Source: an uncultured Prevotellaceae bacterium (GTDB taxonomy: Bacteria; Bacteroidota; Bacteroidia; Bacteroidales; Bacteroidaceae). From it: DNA of 62,969 nucleotides. The translations under genes and the position numbers were made by a program. Shown piece by piece: positions 35,099 through 44,111 of this stretch. Numbering within the stretch: the first letter of the stretch is position 1; every line of letters starts with the position of its first letter. The stretch spans positions 1-62,969 of the forward strand of contig CACZTJ010000009.1 of the NCBI GenBank assembly GCA_902784065.1. The letters are read 5' to 3'. The notes beneath the pieces are model-generated. The model was not told the DNA's origin and made no database searches. It worked only from the letters and a program-made list of their open reading frames with translations.

Positions 35099-36445
35099 AT
35101 GTCAAGAAAAGAAGAATTAAAGAAACAAATTCTCAAACTTACTCGTGAGTATTATCGTGAAGTACATGCTCCTCAGCCAGCATTTGAGGCTGGCAAGAGC
35201 CGTGTGAATTATGGTGGCCGCTACTTCGATGATGAAGAGATGGTAAACCTGGTAGATGCATCCTTGGATTTCTGGCTGACAGCTGGACCATGGGCGCATA
35301 AGTTTGAAACAAGACTTGCTAAGTGGTTGGACGTAAAATACTGCTCACTATGCAATTCTGGTTCATCAGCCAACTTGTTGGCATTCTCTGCACTGACTGC
35401 CCCAGAATTGGGTGATCGCCAGATTAAGCGTGGAGATGAGGTGGTTACTGTGTCTGCAGGATTCCCAACAACAGTGGCTTGTATCGTTCAGTATGGTGCT
35501 GTGCCTGTGTTCGTGGATATGAGCATTGAAGAGAGTAACATCGATACCACGCAGTTGGAAGCAGCCTATAGTCCTAAGACCAAAGCTGTGATGGTGGCTC
35601 ACTCTCTGGGTAATCCTTTTAATATCCAAGCAGTAGTTGACTTCTGTAAGAAACATAACTTGTGGTTGGTTGAGGATAACTGCGATGCGCTGGGATCTGA
35701 ATATTATATTGATGGCGAGTGGAAAAAGACAGGTACGATTGGTGATATCGGTACCAGTTCGTTCTATCCTCCTCATCACATGACCATGGGTGAGGGCGGT
35801 GCTGTCTATACCAACAACCGTGAGTTGGATAAGTACGTAAAGAGCTATCGTGATTGGGGGCGTGACTGCTGGTGTATCGGTGGTGTAGATAATACCTGCG
35901 GATGCCGTTTTACTGGTCAGTTCGGTCAGCTGCCTCAGGGCTATGATCATAAATATGTTTACTCTCACCTTGGCTATAACCTGAAGGCAACAGACTTGCA
36001 AGCCGCTATTGGTTGTGCTCAGTTGGAGAAACTTGATTATATCGTTAAGCGCCGTCGTGAGAATTTCGATACGATGTATAACGGTCTGAAGGATGTGAAA
36101 GGCCTTCTGTTGCCAGAGCCTCAGAAGAACTCGAATCCCAGTTGGTTTGGTTTCTTCATCACAGTGAAGGAGGATGCAAGTTATACCCGTAATGAACTGA
36201 CCAAGTATTTGGAGGATCATAAAGTGCAAACCCGTAACCTCTTTGCTGGAAACTTACTCCGTCATCCAGCCTTTGAGCAATACGTGGAAGGCAAGGACTA
36301 TCGTGTAGTTGGCGGTGCCCTTCCTGTAACCGACTCTATCATGCGTGATTCTTTCTGGTTGGGCCTCTATCCTGGTATGACACAAGAGAAGTTGCAATAT
36401 ATGATTGACACCATCAAGGCTTTTGTTGGAACAAGAACCAAATAA
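35099..36445 (+). CDS. rfbH: CDP-6-deoxy-D-xylo-4-hexulose-3-dehydrase (E1)
   Basis: A 448-residue PMP-dependent dehydrase that removes the C3 hydroxyl of CDP-4-keto-6-deoxyglucose. It has the DegT/DnrJ/EryC1 aminotransferase fold. The usual PLP lysine is replaced by histidine in SFYPPHHMTMGEGG (H226-H227), the hallmark of E1. A cysteine cluster around residues 258-270 (DCWCIGGVDNTCGCR) supplies its iron-sulfur centre. Its electron-transfer partner E3 is not in the window. Confidence 0.95.
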   Translation: MSRKEELKKQILKLTREYYREVHAPQPAFEAGKSRVNYGGRYFDDEEMVNLVDASLDFWLTAGPWAHKFETRLAKWLDVKYCSLCNSGSSANLLAFSALTAPELGDRQIKRGDEVVTVSAGFPTTVACIVQYGAVPVFVDMSIEESNIDTTQLEAAYSPKTKAVMVAHSLGNPFNIQAVVDFCKKHNLWLVEDNCDALGSEYYIDGEWKKTGTIGDIGTSSFYPPHHMTMGEGGAVYTNNRELDKYVKSYRDWGRDCWCIGGVDNTCGCRFTGQFGQLPQGYDHKYVYSHLGYNLKATDLQAAIGCAQLEKLDYIVKRRRENFDTMYNGLKDVKGLLLPEPQKNSNPSWFGFFITVKEDASYTRNELTKYLEDHKVQTRNLFAGNLLRHPAFEQYVEGKDYRVVGGALPVTDSIMRDSFWLGLYPGMTQEKLQYMIDTIKAFVGTRTK

Positions 36446-36446
36446 C

Positions 36447-37526
36447 ATGATTGATATTTTCAATAACTTTTATAAAGGTAAGCGAGTCCTTGTAACCGGG
36501 CATACTGGTTTCAAGGGAAGTTGGCTCAGCATCTGGCTTCACGAATTAGGTGCAGAGGTGGTAGGAGTTGGTCTTGAACCTTACTCTGAGAAAGACAACT
36601 TTGTTCTTTCTGAAATAGGTAAGAAAATCGAGGCAGACATCCGTGCTGACATTCGTGACGGTCAGAGGATGAAATTAATTTTCGCCCAGTACCAGCCAGA
36701 AATTGTGTTCCATCTTGCTGCACAGCCGCTGGTACGCCTCAGTTACGAAATCCCTGTTGACACCTACCAGACCAATGTGATGGGTACCATTAACATTATG
36801 GAGGCCATCCGTGCAACTGATAGCGTCAAGGTTGGTGTGATGATTACTACTGATAAGTGCTATGATAACAAGGAACAGTTGCGAGGCTACAAGGAGGATG
36901 ACCCGTTTGGTGGTTACGATCCCTATAGCAGTAGTAAAGGTGCTTGTGAGATAGCCATCCAGAGTTGGCGTAGGAGTTTCTTTAACCCTGAAGATTATGG
37001 CAAGAAGCACCATGTGAGCCTTGCAAGCGTACGCGCCGGCAATGTGATCGGTGGTGGTGACTGGGCAAAGGACCGTATTATCCCCGATTGCATCCGTGCC
37101 TTAGAAACCGATAAACCTATTGAGATTCGCTCGCCAAAGGCAGTACGTCCGTGGGAACATGTGCTCGAACCCCTGGGCGGTTATATGCTGCTTGCACAAA
37201 AAATGTGGGAGGATCCAACAGAGTATTGTGAGGGTTGGAACTTTGGTCCGGATTCAGATTCCATCTCTACCGTCTGGGAAGTGGCTACAGAATTGGTTAA
37301 TAACTTTGGGCGTGGAGAATTAGTAGATACTTCTGATCCAAATGCCGTGCATGAAGCTAATCTGCTGATGTTGGATATTACTAAGGTCAAGACACGTCTT
37401 GGTTGGCATCCGACTCTGAATATGAAACAGACCATGGCCTTGGTGGCAGATTGGTACAAAAAGTATAAACAGATAGATGTATATGATTTGACTGTTGAGG
37501 AAATTAAGCATTTCGTAAACGTATGA
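36447..37526 (+). CDS. rfbG: CDP-glucose 4,6-dehydratase
   Basis: A 359-residue extended SDR making CDP-4-keto-6-deoxyglucose. NAD-binding motif VLVTGHTGFKGSWLS, catalytic TTDKCYDNKE and YDPYSSSKGACE (Tyr and Lys), and the ENGW-like AVRPWEHVLEPLGGY segment identify it. The ATG at 36447 follows the rfbH stop by one base; a longer in-frame start within rfbH is rejected. It overlaps the next gene by 4 nt. Confidence 0.95.
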   Translation: MIDIFNNFYKGKRVLVTGHTGFKGSWLSIWLHELGAEVVGVGLEPYSEKDNFVLSEIGKKIEADIRADIRDGQRMKLIFAQYQPEIVFHLAAQPLVRLSYEIPVDTYQTNVMGTINIMEAIRATDSVKVGVMITTDKCYDNKEQLRGYKEDDPFGGYDPYSSSKGACEIAIQSWRRSFFNPEDYGKKHHVSLASVRAGNVIGGGDWAKDRIIPDCIRALETDKPIEIRSPKAVRPWEHVLEPLGGYMLLAQKMWEDPTEYCEGWNFGPDSDSISTVWEVATELVNNFGRGELVDTSDPNAVHEANLLMLDITKVKTRLGWHPTLNMKQTMALVADWYKKYKQIDVYDLTVEEIKHFVNV

Positions 37527-38419
37527 AAGAAAGATTATTCTTAATAGGGGGCAGCGGTTTTATTGGCAAGAATCTGGTTAGGTGTCTGCATGATAAATAT
37601 GCAATCTCTGTTTATGACAAATTCATTGATGAAGCTTATTTTACTGGCTATGCCGATGTAAAAACATCACTGATTGAACTTGACAAGGATAGGATTCCTG
37701 CGGATGTCGATGCACCGGATTATATTGTAAACTTGGCATCCATTGTAACTGCAGAGAGAGACCTCTCCCTTTTTGATAGTATGATTGCCTCTAATCTGAA
37801 GGTGCTTTTGAACCTCTATGAGCGTTTCAAAGAAAAATCAAAACTGAAGCTCTTTATTCAGTTTGGCAGTTCTGAGGAGTATGGTAATGATGGTTCTCCT
37901 TTTGAGGAAACCATGCGTGAAGAGCCTAATTCACCTTATGCTTTGGTGAAGCAACTAACTACCAATACTGCAATGATGCTTCATAGGAACTATATTTTTC
38001 CCATTATGGTTGTGCGCCCAGGTAATCTATTTGGACCATTACAAGGTGGAAAAAAGTTTATCCCATACGTTATTGATTGCCTAAAACAGAACGCTCCACT
38101 TAACGTGACTCCCTGTGAACAAAAACGCGATTTTATCTATGCAGATGATTTTGCATGGGCAATAGGTGAGTTGTTGAAAAATCACACAAAGGCAGTTGGT
38201 CAGATTGTGAATGTCAGTAGTGGTGAGAGCCTCTCACTGAAGAGCATCATTGAGCATTGCAGAAAAGTGATTGACTCAAAGTCAAAAGTGAATTACGGGG
38301 CTATTCCTTACCGTGAAAATGAGATGATGGATCTTCGTTGCTCTGTGAGCAAGCTGGAAACCATCATAGGACAGCCAGTGAAGTTTGATATGTTGAATCA
38401 AATAGAAAAACTGATATAA
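37523..38419 (+). CDS. Extended SDR, probable CDP-paratose synthase (CDP-4-keto-3,6-dideoxyglucose reductase)
   Basis: A 298-residue NAD(P)-dependent epimerase/dehydratase-family reductase with FLIGGSGFIGKNL at the start, a catalytic FGSSEEYG serine region and SPYALVKQ (Tyr, Lys). It sits between RfbG and RfbE with a 4-nt overlap and 1-nt gap. This is exactly where the reductase of the tyvelose pathway (RfbS) belongs. RfbJ-type abequose synthase is the alternative, but the following epimerase argues for paratose as product. Specificity is inferred from context. Confidence 0.8.
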   Translation: MKERLFLIGGSGFIGKNLVRCLHDKYAISVYDKFIDEAYFTGYADVKTSLIELDKDRIPADVDAPDYIVNLASIVTAERDLSLFDSMIASNLKVLLNLYERFKEKSKLKLFIQFGSSEEYGNDGSPFEETMREEPNSPYALVKQLTTNTAMMLHRNYIFPIMVVRPGNLFGPLQGGKKFIPYVIDCLKQNAPLNVTPCEQKRDFIYADDFAWAIGELLKNHTKAVGQIVNVSSGESLSLKSIIEHCRKVIDSKSKVNYGAIPYRENEMMDLRCSVSKLETIIGQPVKFDMLNQIEKLI

Positions 38420-38420
38420 A

Positions 38421-39437
38421 ATGAAATACTTAGTAACAGGAGGTTGCGGTTTTATAGGAAGCAACCTGGCAGCAGAAGTGCTTCGTAGAGGAGAAGAACT
38501 CTTTGTGTTTGATAATCTTTATCGTCATGGTAGTGCAGACAACCTGCAGTGGTTGCGTTCCAAAGGCGATTTTAAGTACTATCCTTATGATATTCGTAAT
38601 GCGAATGATGTAGAGACCGTTATCAAGGAGATAAAACCTGATTATGTTTTCCACCTTTCTGGACAGGTTGCTATGACTACTTCTATCGCAAACCCCCGTA
38701 TGGATTTTGAGGTGAATGCGTTAGGTATGTTCAACCTGTTGGATGCTGTGAGAAAGTATTCACCTGATTCTGTAATCCTGTTCTCATCCACGAACAAGGT
38801 TTATGGAGACTTTGAATATCTGCATTTCCGTGAGGAGGCAACCCGCTATGTCTGTGAAGAGTATCCCAATGGCTTCCCTGAGAGCATTACATTGGACTTC
38901 CACTCACCTTATGGTTGCTCTAAAGGCTCCGCAGACCAGTATATGTTGGACTTTCACCGAATTTTTGGTTTAAAGACCGTAGTGTTCCGCCACTCTTCTA
39001 TGTTTGGCATTAACCAACACGCTACTTTCGATCAGGGTTGGATTGGATGGTTCTGTCAGCAGGCTCTTGATATCAAAGCCAATCCCAAACGTGAGCCATT
39101 TACTATTTCCGGTACTGGCAAACAAGTCCGCGATGTGTTGTTTAATGATGATGTTGTGAATCTTTATTTCAAGACCAAGGATTGCAAGGAGGCTTATGGT
39201 CAAGTGTTCAATATTGGCGGTGGTATTGAGAACAGTTTGTCATTGCTCGAACTATTTGCAATGCTTGAGAACCAACTTGATATAAAGATGGAATACAAAC
39301 AATTACCTTGGCGTGAGAGTGATCAAAAGGTATTTGTTGCTGATATAAAGAAGGCTCAGGAGGTAATAGGATGGTCTCCGGCCGTGACTGCAGAAGAGGG
39401 AATACACAAGATGGTTGAATGGCTAAAGCAAGCGTAA
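38421..39437 (+). CDS. rfbE: CDP-paratose 2-epimerase (CDP-tyvelose epimerase)
   Basis: A 338-residue extended SDR that inverts C2 of CDP-paratose to give CDP-tyvelose. NAD motif YLVTGGCGFIGSNLA, the STNKVYGD serine/threonine region, the SPYGCSKGSADQY catalytic Tyr-Lys and HSSMFG are typical. The length equals that of the classical enterobacterial enzyme, and all upstream pathway enzymes precede it. It is the reason to call the end product tyvelose. Confidence 0.88.
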   Translation: MKYLVTGGCGFIGSNLAAEVLRRGEELFVFDNLYRHGSADNLQWLRSKGDFKYYPYDIRNANDVETVIKEIKPDYVFHLSGQVAMTTSIANPRMDFEVNALGMFNLLDAVRKYSPDSVILFSSTNKVYGDFEYLHFREEATRYVCEEYPNGFPESITLDFHSPYGCSKGSADQYMLDFHRIFGLKTVVFRHSSMFGINQHATFDQGWIGWFCQQALDIKANPKREPFTISGTGKQVRDVLFNDDVVNLYFKTKDCKEAYGQVFNIGGGIENSLSLLELFAMLENQLDIKMEYKQLPWRESDQKVFVADIKKAQEVIGWSPAVTAEEGIHKMVEWLKQA

Positions 39438-39477
39438 TGGAACTATAAAACGAACTGACCAAAGTCAGAATAGAAAG

Positions 39478-40440
39478 ATGAAGAAATTAAGTATACTTAT
39501 TCCTACTTTCAACAGGTGTAATTATCTTAAAATTACACTATCTCATTTGTTGCCTCAGATTGAACGACATTTACAAGATGTAGAACTTGTTATATGTAAT
39601 AATGCATCTACCGATGACACGGATGAGTTTGTTAAGAATCTCCAACAGAGCATAAAATATATCAACTACTACTTTTTTGAGAATTTTGTTGAAATATGTG
39701 ATAGTTTTAGTAGGTCTATTGGTAAGACGACTGGTGAGTATGTGATAATTTGGGGTGATGATGACATACCATGCCTATATACTATAGATTACATATTGAA
39801 GGTGTTGAAGGAGTATGAAAATGTAGGAATCTTCCACTTTAATAATATGATAGGCTATGATCATACGGAATATATGTCAACATTACGAGTAAATTATGAT
39901 ATCTATGATTCTCCATGCAAGAAAATGGATCTTCACGATTTCTTAATAAAGTATGCATTTAATTGTGGGCTAATAACTACATTCGCTTTTTATAGAGAGG
40001 CTTGGGAAAAGGGATTACCATATCATTCTAAAAAGGACTATGGCTATGAATTTCTTCCCATTATCTTTAATGGAATCAAGGGGATGGACTGCATATATTG
40101 TAGTTTCCCACTTGCCATCCAAAGGATGCCTTTAACAAGGGTATGGCTAAACAGATGGCCTCTTTATAGAGCAGTTGGAGCCCCGAATATGTTGAAATCT
40201 ATGGAGAGTTCTGGTCTGACAGAAGGGGCGTATGATGCATGGAAGAATAAGTATTTTACTTTTAAGATATTTTTAAAGGTTGCTTTAGTTGCTGCCCAAT
40301 TTCGGAAAGAATACAAGAAAAGGGTAAAAGAGATGACAAAGTATATGTCACCATTTAGAAGAATAATATTCTATGTTCTTCTTTATTGCTGGCCAGCATT
40401 TATGACTAGGAAACTTAGAAATCAAGCTCATAAACAATAA
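39478..40440 (+). CDS. GT2 family glycosyltransferase
   Basis: A 320-residue transferase with N-terminal GT-A motifs (LSILIPTFNRCNYL, NNASTDDTDEF) and a metal site in VIIWGDDDIP. The C-terminal 90 residues are basic and amphipathic, suggesting membrane association. Directly after the tyvelose genes, it is the best candidate for the tyvelosyltransferase, by analogy with the 3,6-dideoxyhexosyl GT2 enzymes of Salmonella. That assignment is inferred from position. Confidence 0.85.
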   Translation: MKKLSILIPTFNRCNYLKITLSHLLPQIERHLQDVELVICNNASTDDTDEFVKNLQQSIKYINYYFFENFVEICDSFSRSIGKTTGEYVIIWGDDDIPCLYTIDYILKVLKEYENVGIFHFNNMIGYDHTEYMSTLRVNYDIYDSPCKKMDLHDFLIKYAFNCGLITTFAFYREAWEKGLPYHSKKDYGYEFLPIIFNGIKGMDCIYCSFPLAIQRMPLTRVWLNRWPLYRAVGAPNMLKSMESSGLTEGAYDAWKNKYFTFKIFLKVALVAAQFRKEYKKRVKEMTKYMSPFRRIIFYVLLYCWPAFMTRKLRNQAHKQ

Positions 40441-40447
40441 ATATTAT

Positions 40448-41530
40448 ATGGACTCAAATCATACTTTAATTAAACGACTTGGAGAACAGTTTTATTGCAA
40501 TGGAAAACGTTTCTCCTCTGTCTACGGGTGGAAAGAATTGGCTCGTTGGAAGAAATTGCGTAACAGTTATAAGGGTAAAAGGGTATTTCTGATTGCTAAC
40601 GGACCGAGTCTGAACATGACCCCATTATATCTGTTAAAAGATGAATACACCATTGTCTTTAATCGATTCAAACTCATGTTGGAAAGATTAAATTATCAAC
40701 CTTCATTTTACATGATAATTGATAATAAAGTCATATTGGATAACACAGATTTGATAGCAGAATTTGCAGAGAAAAGTAAATTGGCATTTGTCCCGGACAT
40801 CTTGAAAGTTGAGAAAGTTAGTGTAAGAGATATTTTACCCAAGAGAGATAATCTTATGTATTTATTTCAAGAACCGATGAAGTTCTCAAATAACCTACCT
40901 TTTTTCAAAATAGGTAATTCTGTAACATTCGGTGCTTATCAGGTTCTAAAACATCTTGGTTTTTCAGAGGTATATGTCGTTGGAAATGACATGAACTATG
41001 TTGTCCATCAAACAGCAGATGTTGTAAACAATGTCAAATTTGAAAGTGGAGTTGTACAAGATATTAAATCGACTAAGGATGACGACCCCAATCATTTTGA
41101 TCCACGATACTTCGGTAAAGGTCAAACATATCACCAACCCACTGCTTTTGTTACAGAAAGAATGTTTAAAAATCTTGATCTTGTAGCAGAAGAGTATAAG
41201 AAATCTGGAGTTAAGATTGTAAATGCTGGTTATAACTCAATGGTTCAAAGTTTTCCCAAGCTGGACTTTTATGAAGCATTAGGATATTCGCAGGTGAAAA
41301 TAGATGGGTTGTTTGATGACTTGGTCAGAAGCAAAGGATTGGAGTCAAGAGAATGGCTTATAGAGAAAGCGGTGCTAAGTGAAGATGTTTGGGAAGAAGA
41401 CTTGGATGTAGTTGTTGCTCCTATGGAAATGGCAACAGCCATCGTAAAAAAGAAAGTCTTGGATTATCTGCCTTTGGGACCTTATCAAGACAAGATTTAT
41501 TTCGTAAACAGAAAACTTATCAAATTGTAA
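40448..41530 (+). CDS. DUF115 / Maf-like protein, copy 1 (putative transferase)
   Basis: A 360-residue soluble protein with the DUF115 nucleotide-fold motif KRVFLIANGPSLNM (about 54-67) and FSEVYVVGNDMNY (about 175). It shares with the gene at 48977-50026 the blocks DDPNHFDPRYF, NAGYNS/NAGYGG and LGPYQ near the C-terminus, so the two are paralogues. In Campylobacter and relatives, DUF115-containing Maf proteins transfer CMP-activated nonulosonic acids. A like role here would fit the CMP-sugar genes lying between the two copies. Function is inferred. Confidence 0.7.
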   Translation: MDSNHTLIKRLGEQFYCNGKRFSSVYGWKELARWKKLRNSYKGKRVFLIANGPSLNMTPLYLLKDEYTIVFNRFKLMLERLNYQPSFYMIIDNKVILDNTDLIAEFAEKSKLAFVPDILKVEKVSVRDILPKRDNLMYLFQEPMKFSNNLPFFKIGNSVTFGAYQVLKHLGFSEVYVVGNDMNYVVHQTADVVNNVKFESGVVQDIKSTKDDDPNHFDPRYFGKGQTYHQPTAFVTERMFKNLDLVAEEYKKSGVKIVNAGYNSMVQSFPKLDFYEALGYSQVKIDGLFDDLVRSKGLESREWLIEKAVLSEDVWEEDLDVVVAPMEMATAIVKKKVLDYLPLGPYQDKIYFVNRKLIKL

Positions 41531-41534
41531 TAAT

Positions 41535-42455
41535 ATGAAAAAAGTATTGACATCCCCATCGTCGATGGGGCAATGCGGCAGTGAGCCATTTGACTTGCTG
41601 TGCGAGAATGGCTATGAGATTATCAACAACCCCTACGGCAGGAAACTGACGGAGGATGAGGTGATTGAACTGGCCAAGGAGTGTGTGGGTATCGTGGCGG
41701 GCGTAGAGCCGCTGACATCCCGAGTGATGGATGCACTGCCACAGCTGAAGTGTATCAGCCGTGTAGGTGTGGGTATGGATTCTGTGGACTTAGACTATGC
41801 CAAGCAGAAGGGTATCAAGGTGGTAAATACACCTGAAGGCCCGACACGGGGTGTCGCAGAGTTGACATTAGCCATGACATTGAGTCTGTTGCGCCGTATT
41901 CCGCAGGCAGATGCCGCTATGCATCAGCACAAGTGGAAGAAGCAGATTGGCAATCTGTTCCTCGATAAGAAGATTGGTATCATCGGTCTTGGACGTATTG
42001 GTCGATTAGTTGCTGAGTTGTTCCGTGGCCTCAAGAATCCTGTTATCGGCTTTGACCCATATGCAAATGAGCAGTGGGCCAAAGAGAATGGCGTTACACT
42101 GATGTCGTTTGAGAACGTGCTAAAGAATGCCGACATCGTGACATTGCACATTCCTGGTAACAAGGATAAGAGTGCTGTTGTCGGAGAGAAAGAACTGGCA
42201 ATGATGAAGGATGGCAGCTTCCTGATTAACATTGCCCGCGGCGGTGTTGTCAGTGAAGATGCACTGTGTGAAGCATTGAAATCTGGGAAACTGGCCGGTG
42301 CTGCCGTGGATGTCTATACCAAGGAACCATACGATGGCTCTCTTTGTGATTTGGATAATGTAATTCTGACTCCGCACCTCGGCTCATACGCCAAGGAGGG
42401 CAAGCTGAAGATGGAGGTGGATGCATGCCAAAACTTAATTGATGCTCTGAAATAA
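41535..42455 (+). CDS. D-isomer-specific 2-hydroxyacid dehydrogenase (SerA-like, no ACT domain)
   Basis: A 306-residue NAD-dependent dehydrogenase. The Rossmann motif KIGIIGLGRIGRLVAEL and the full catalytic triad are present: R235 in NIARGG, E264 in YTKEP and H281 in TPHLG. It lacks the ACT and intervening domains of true SerA, so serine synthesis is unlikely. As first gene of the ten-gene block (4 nt after the DUF115 gene), it more likely makes or uses a 2-keto acid intermediate of that pathway. Confidence 0.85.
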   Translation: MKKVLTSPSSMGQCGSEPFDLLCENGYEIINNPYGRKLTEDEVIELAKECVGIVAGVEPLTSRVMDALPQLKCISRVGVGMDSVDLDYAKQKGIKVVNTPEGPTRGVAELTLAMTLSLLRRIPQADAAMHQHKWKKQIGNLFLDKKIGIIGLGRIGRLVAELFRGLKNPVIGFDPYANEQWAKENGVTLMSFENVLKNADIVTLHIPGNKDKSAVVGEKELAMMKDGSFLINIARGGVVSEDALCEALKSGKLAGAAVDVYTKEPYDGSLCDLDNVILTPHLGSYAKEGKLKMEVDACQNLIDALK

Positions 42456-42467
42456 TATAAATTGAGA

Positions 42468-43463
42468 ATGAATATGAAGACAAAAGTTGGAATTATCGGC
42501 TATGGCAAACAGGGACAGATTCGCCATAATGCTATTAATGAGACAGGTTGTGCTGAGGTAGTCGCTATCTCTGAACCCAGTGAGGTCAATACTGATCTCC
42601 CGAATCTCTCACATGATGATATCATCAACAATCCCGATATTGATGCCATCATCATCTGTACCCCCAATTTCCTGAACAAGCCCCTGACCATTAAGGCGCT
42701 GAATGCAGGAAAACATGTGTTCTGCGAAAAACCACCCTGCTTCACTGCTCAGGACATGAGAGAAATCCGTGAGGCTGAAGCTGCATCTGGTGGTAAGAAA
42801 CTGATGTATGGCTTTAATCATCGTCATCACGACAGTATCATCCGCATGAAGCAGATTGTGGATAGCAAAGAGTATGGCGATATCCTCTGGATGCGTGGTC
42901 GCTATGGTAAGAGTGTGACACCTGACTATTTCAGTCAGTGGCGAGCCAAGAAGGAACTGGCTGGTGGTGGTATCCTGCTTGATCAGGGGATCCACATGCT
43001 CGACCTGTTCCTTTATTTGGCAGGTGACTTTGACTCGGTAAAGGCAGAGGTTAGTAATCTGTATTGGAAGATGGATGTAGAGGACAATGCCTTCGTCATC
43101 TTGAAAAACTCAGAGACGGGCACTTGTGCCAGCTTGCACTCTACAATGACCCAGTGGCGTCATCTGTTCTCTCTTGAGGTGTTTATGGAGAAAGGCTATA
43201 TGGTGCTGAATGGTCTGATTACCTCTTCTATGTCGTACGGCAAGGAAATCCTGACAGTTGCCAAAAACCGTTCTGCTGCACCTGCAGCTACTTGGGTTGA
43301 TGAGGTACGCGCCGAGTTCCTGAGCAATAACAGCTGGCGTTACGAGATGCGTCAATTCTTCGATGCCATCCATGATGACACACCCATCAAAATTGGCAAT
43401 TCTGAGGATGCTCTGCGCTTAATGACTGTGATTGATAAGATTTATGCCCAGAAAGATTTCTAA
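42468..43463 (+). CDS. Gfo/Idh/MocA family oxidoreductase
   Basis: A 331-residue NAD(P)-dependent enzyme. It has the N-terminal Rossmann motif KVGIIGYGKQGQIRH, the family motif KHVFCEKPPCF with the conserved lysine, and a C-terminal substrate domain with GGGILLDQGIHMLDL. Such enzymes oxidise or reduce sugars and inositols at one carbon. ATG 42468 is used; ATG 42474 is equally possible. It is embedded in the CMP-sugar block. Confidence 0.87.
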   Translation: MNMKTKVGIIGYGKQGQIRHNAINETGCAEVVAISEPSEVNTDLPNLSHDDIINNPDIDAIIICTPNFLNKPLTIKALNAGKHVFCEKPPCFTAQDMREIREAEAASGGKKLMYGFNHRHHDSIIRMKQIVDSKEYGDILWMRGRYGKSVTPDYFSQWRAKKELAGGGILLDQGIHMLDLFLYLAGDFDSVKAEVSNLYWKMDVEDNAFVILKNSETGTCASLHSTMTQWRHLFSLEVFMEKGYMVLNGLITSSMSYGKEILTVAKNRSAAPAATWVDEVRAEFLSNNSWRYEMRQFFDAIHDDTPIKIGNSEDALRLMTVIDKIYAQKDF

Positions 43464-43484
43464 TAGTAAAGTAAAAAGGTAAAA

Positions 43485-44108
43485 ATGGAAAGGACAGATA
43501 ATCTTAAACAGTATTGGGCGGAGTACCGCCAGAAACTGAACGACCTGTTTGACCAGGTCAATATAGACGATGTGTCGAAAGTGCTGACCGTCATGATTGA
43601 TGCGTGGAAGCAACGGCATACGGTGTATGTGTGTGGTAATGGTGGATCAGCAGCCACCGCCTCGCACATGCAGGTAGATTTTCGCTATTTCATTCGCCAC
43701 TTCAGCAAGTTCCATCCGAGTATTGTTAGTATCACCGACCATGCGCCAATGATGACGGCCATTGGTAATGATACGGACTTTCTGGATGTGTTCAAGGATC
43801 AGTTGAAGGGCAATATCCATGATGGTGATGTGCTGATTTGTATCTCGGCCAGTGGTAACTCTATGAACTTGGTTCGTGCTGCTCAATATGCCAAAACCTG
43901 CGGTGCAACGACGATTGCATATGTTGGATTCCTTGGAGGACCACTGAAGGATGTGTGCGATCTGTCGCTCTATACTCCCAACCCCATTGGTGACTACGGC
44001 CCCATAGAGGATCTCCACATGATGTACAACCATCTGATGGTGAATTATCTGGGACGTGATGAGGAGTTCCTGAAACTGGAAGAAAACTACGGATATCAGA
44101 AGGATTGA
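43485..44108 (+). CDS. SIS-domain phosphosugar isomerase (GmhA-like)
   Basis: A 207-residue protein with the SIS motif VYVCGNGGSAATASHMQVDF and a second motif LICISASGNSMNLVRA, as in sedoheptulose-7-phosphate isomerase GmhA. The C-terminal helix with EDLHMMYNHLMV matches GmhA's metal/active-site region. It may interconvert a seven-carbon (or other) ketose phosphate and aldose phosphate that feeds the AroB-like cyclase two genes downstream. No other heptose gene (HldE, GmhB) is present. Confidence 0.85.
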   Translation: MERTDNLKQYWAEYRQKLNDLFDQVNIDDVSKVLTVMIDAWKQRHTVYVCGNGGSAATASHMQVDFRYFIRHFSKFHPSIVSITDHAPMMTAIGNDTDFLDVFKDQLKGNIHDGDVLICISASGNSMNLVRAAQYAKTCGATTIAYVGFLGGPLKDVCDLSLYTPNPIGDYGPIEDLHMMYNHLMVNYLGRDEEFLKLEENYGYQKD

Positions 44109-44111
44109 AGT

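Noticed and set aside
37523-38419. Abequose synthase (RfbJ)
   Set aside because: Possible by fold, but the following gene is a paratose 2-epimerase, which needs a paratose-forming reductase; kept as a probable CDP-paratose synthase.
43485-44108. Evidence for an ADP/GDP-heptose pathway
   Set aside because: Only the GmhA-like isomerase is present; HldE/HddA kinases, GmhB phosphatase and epimerases are absent.
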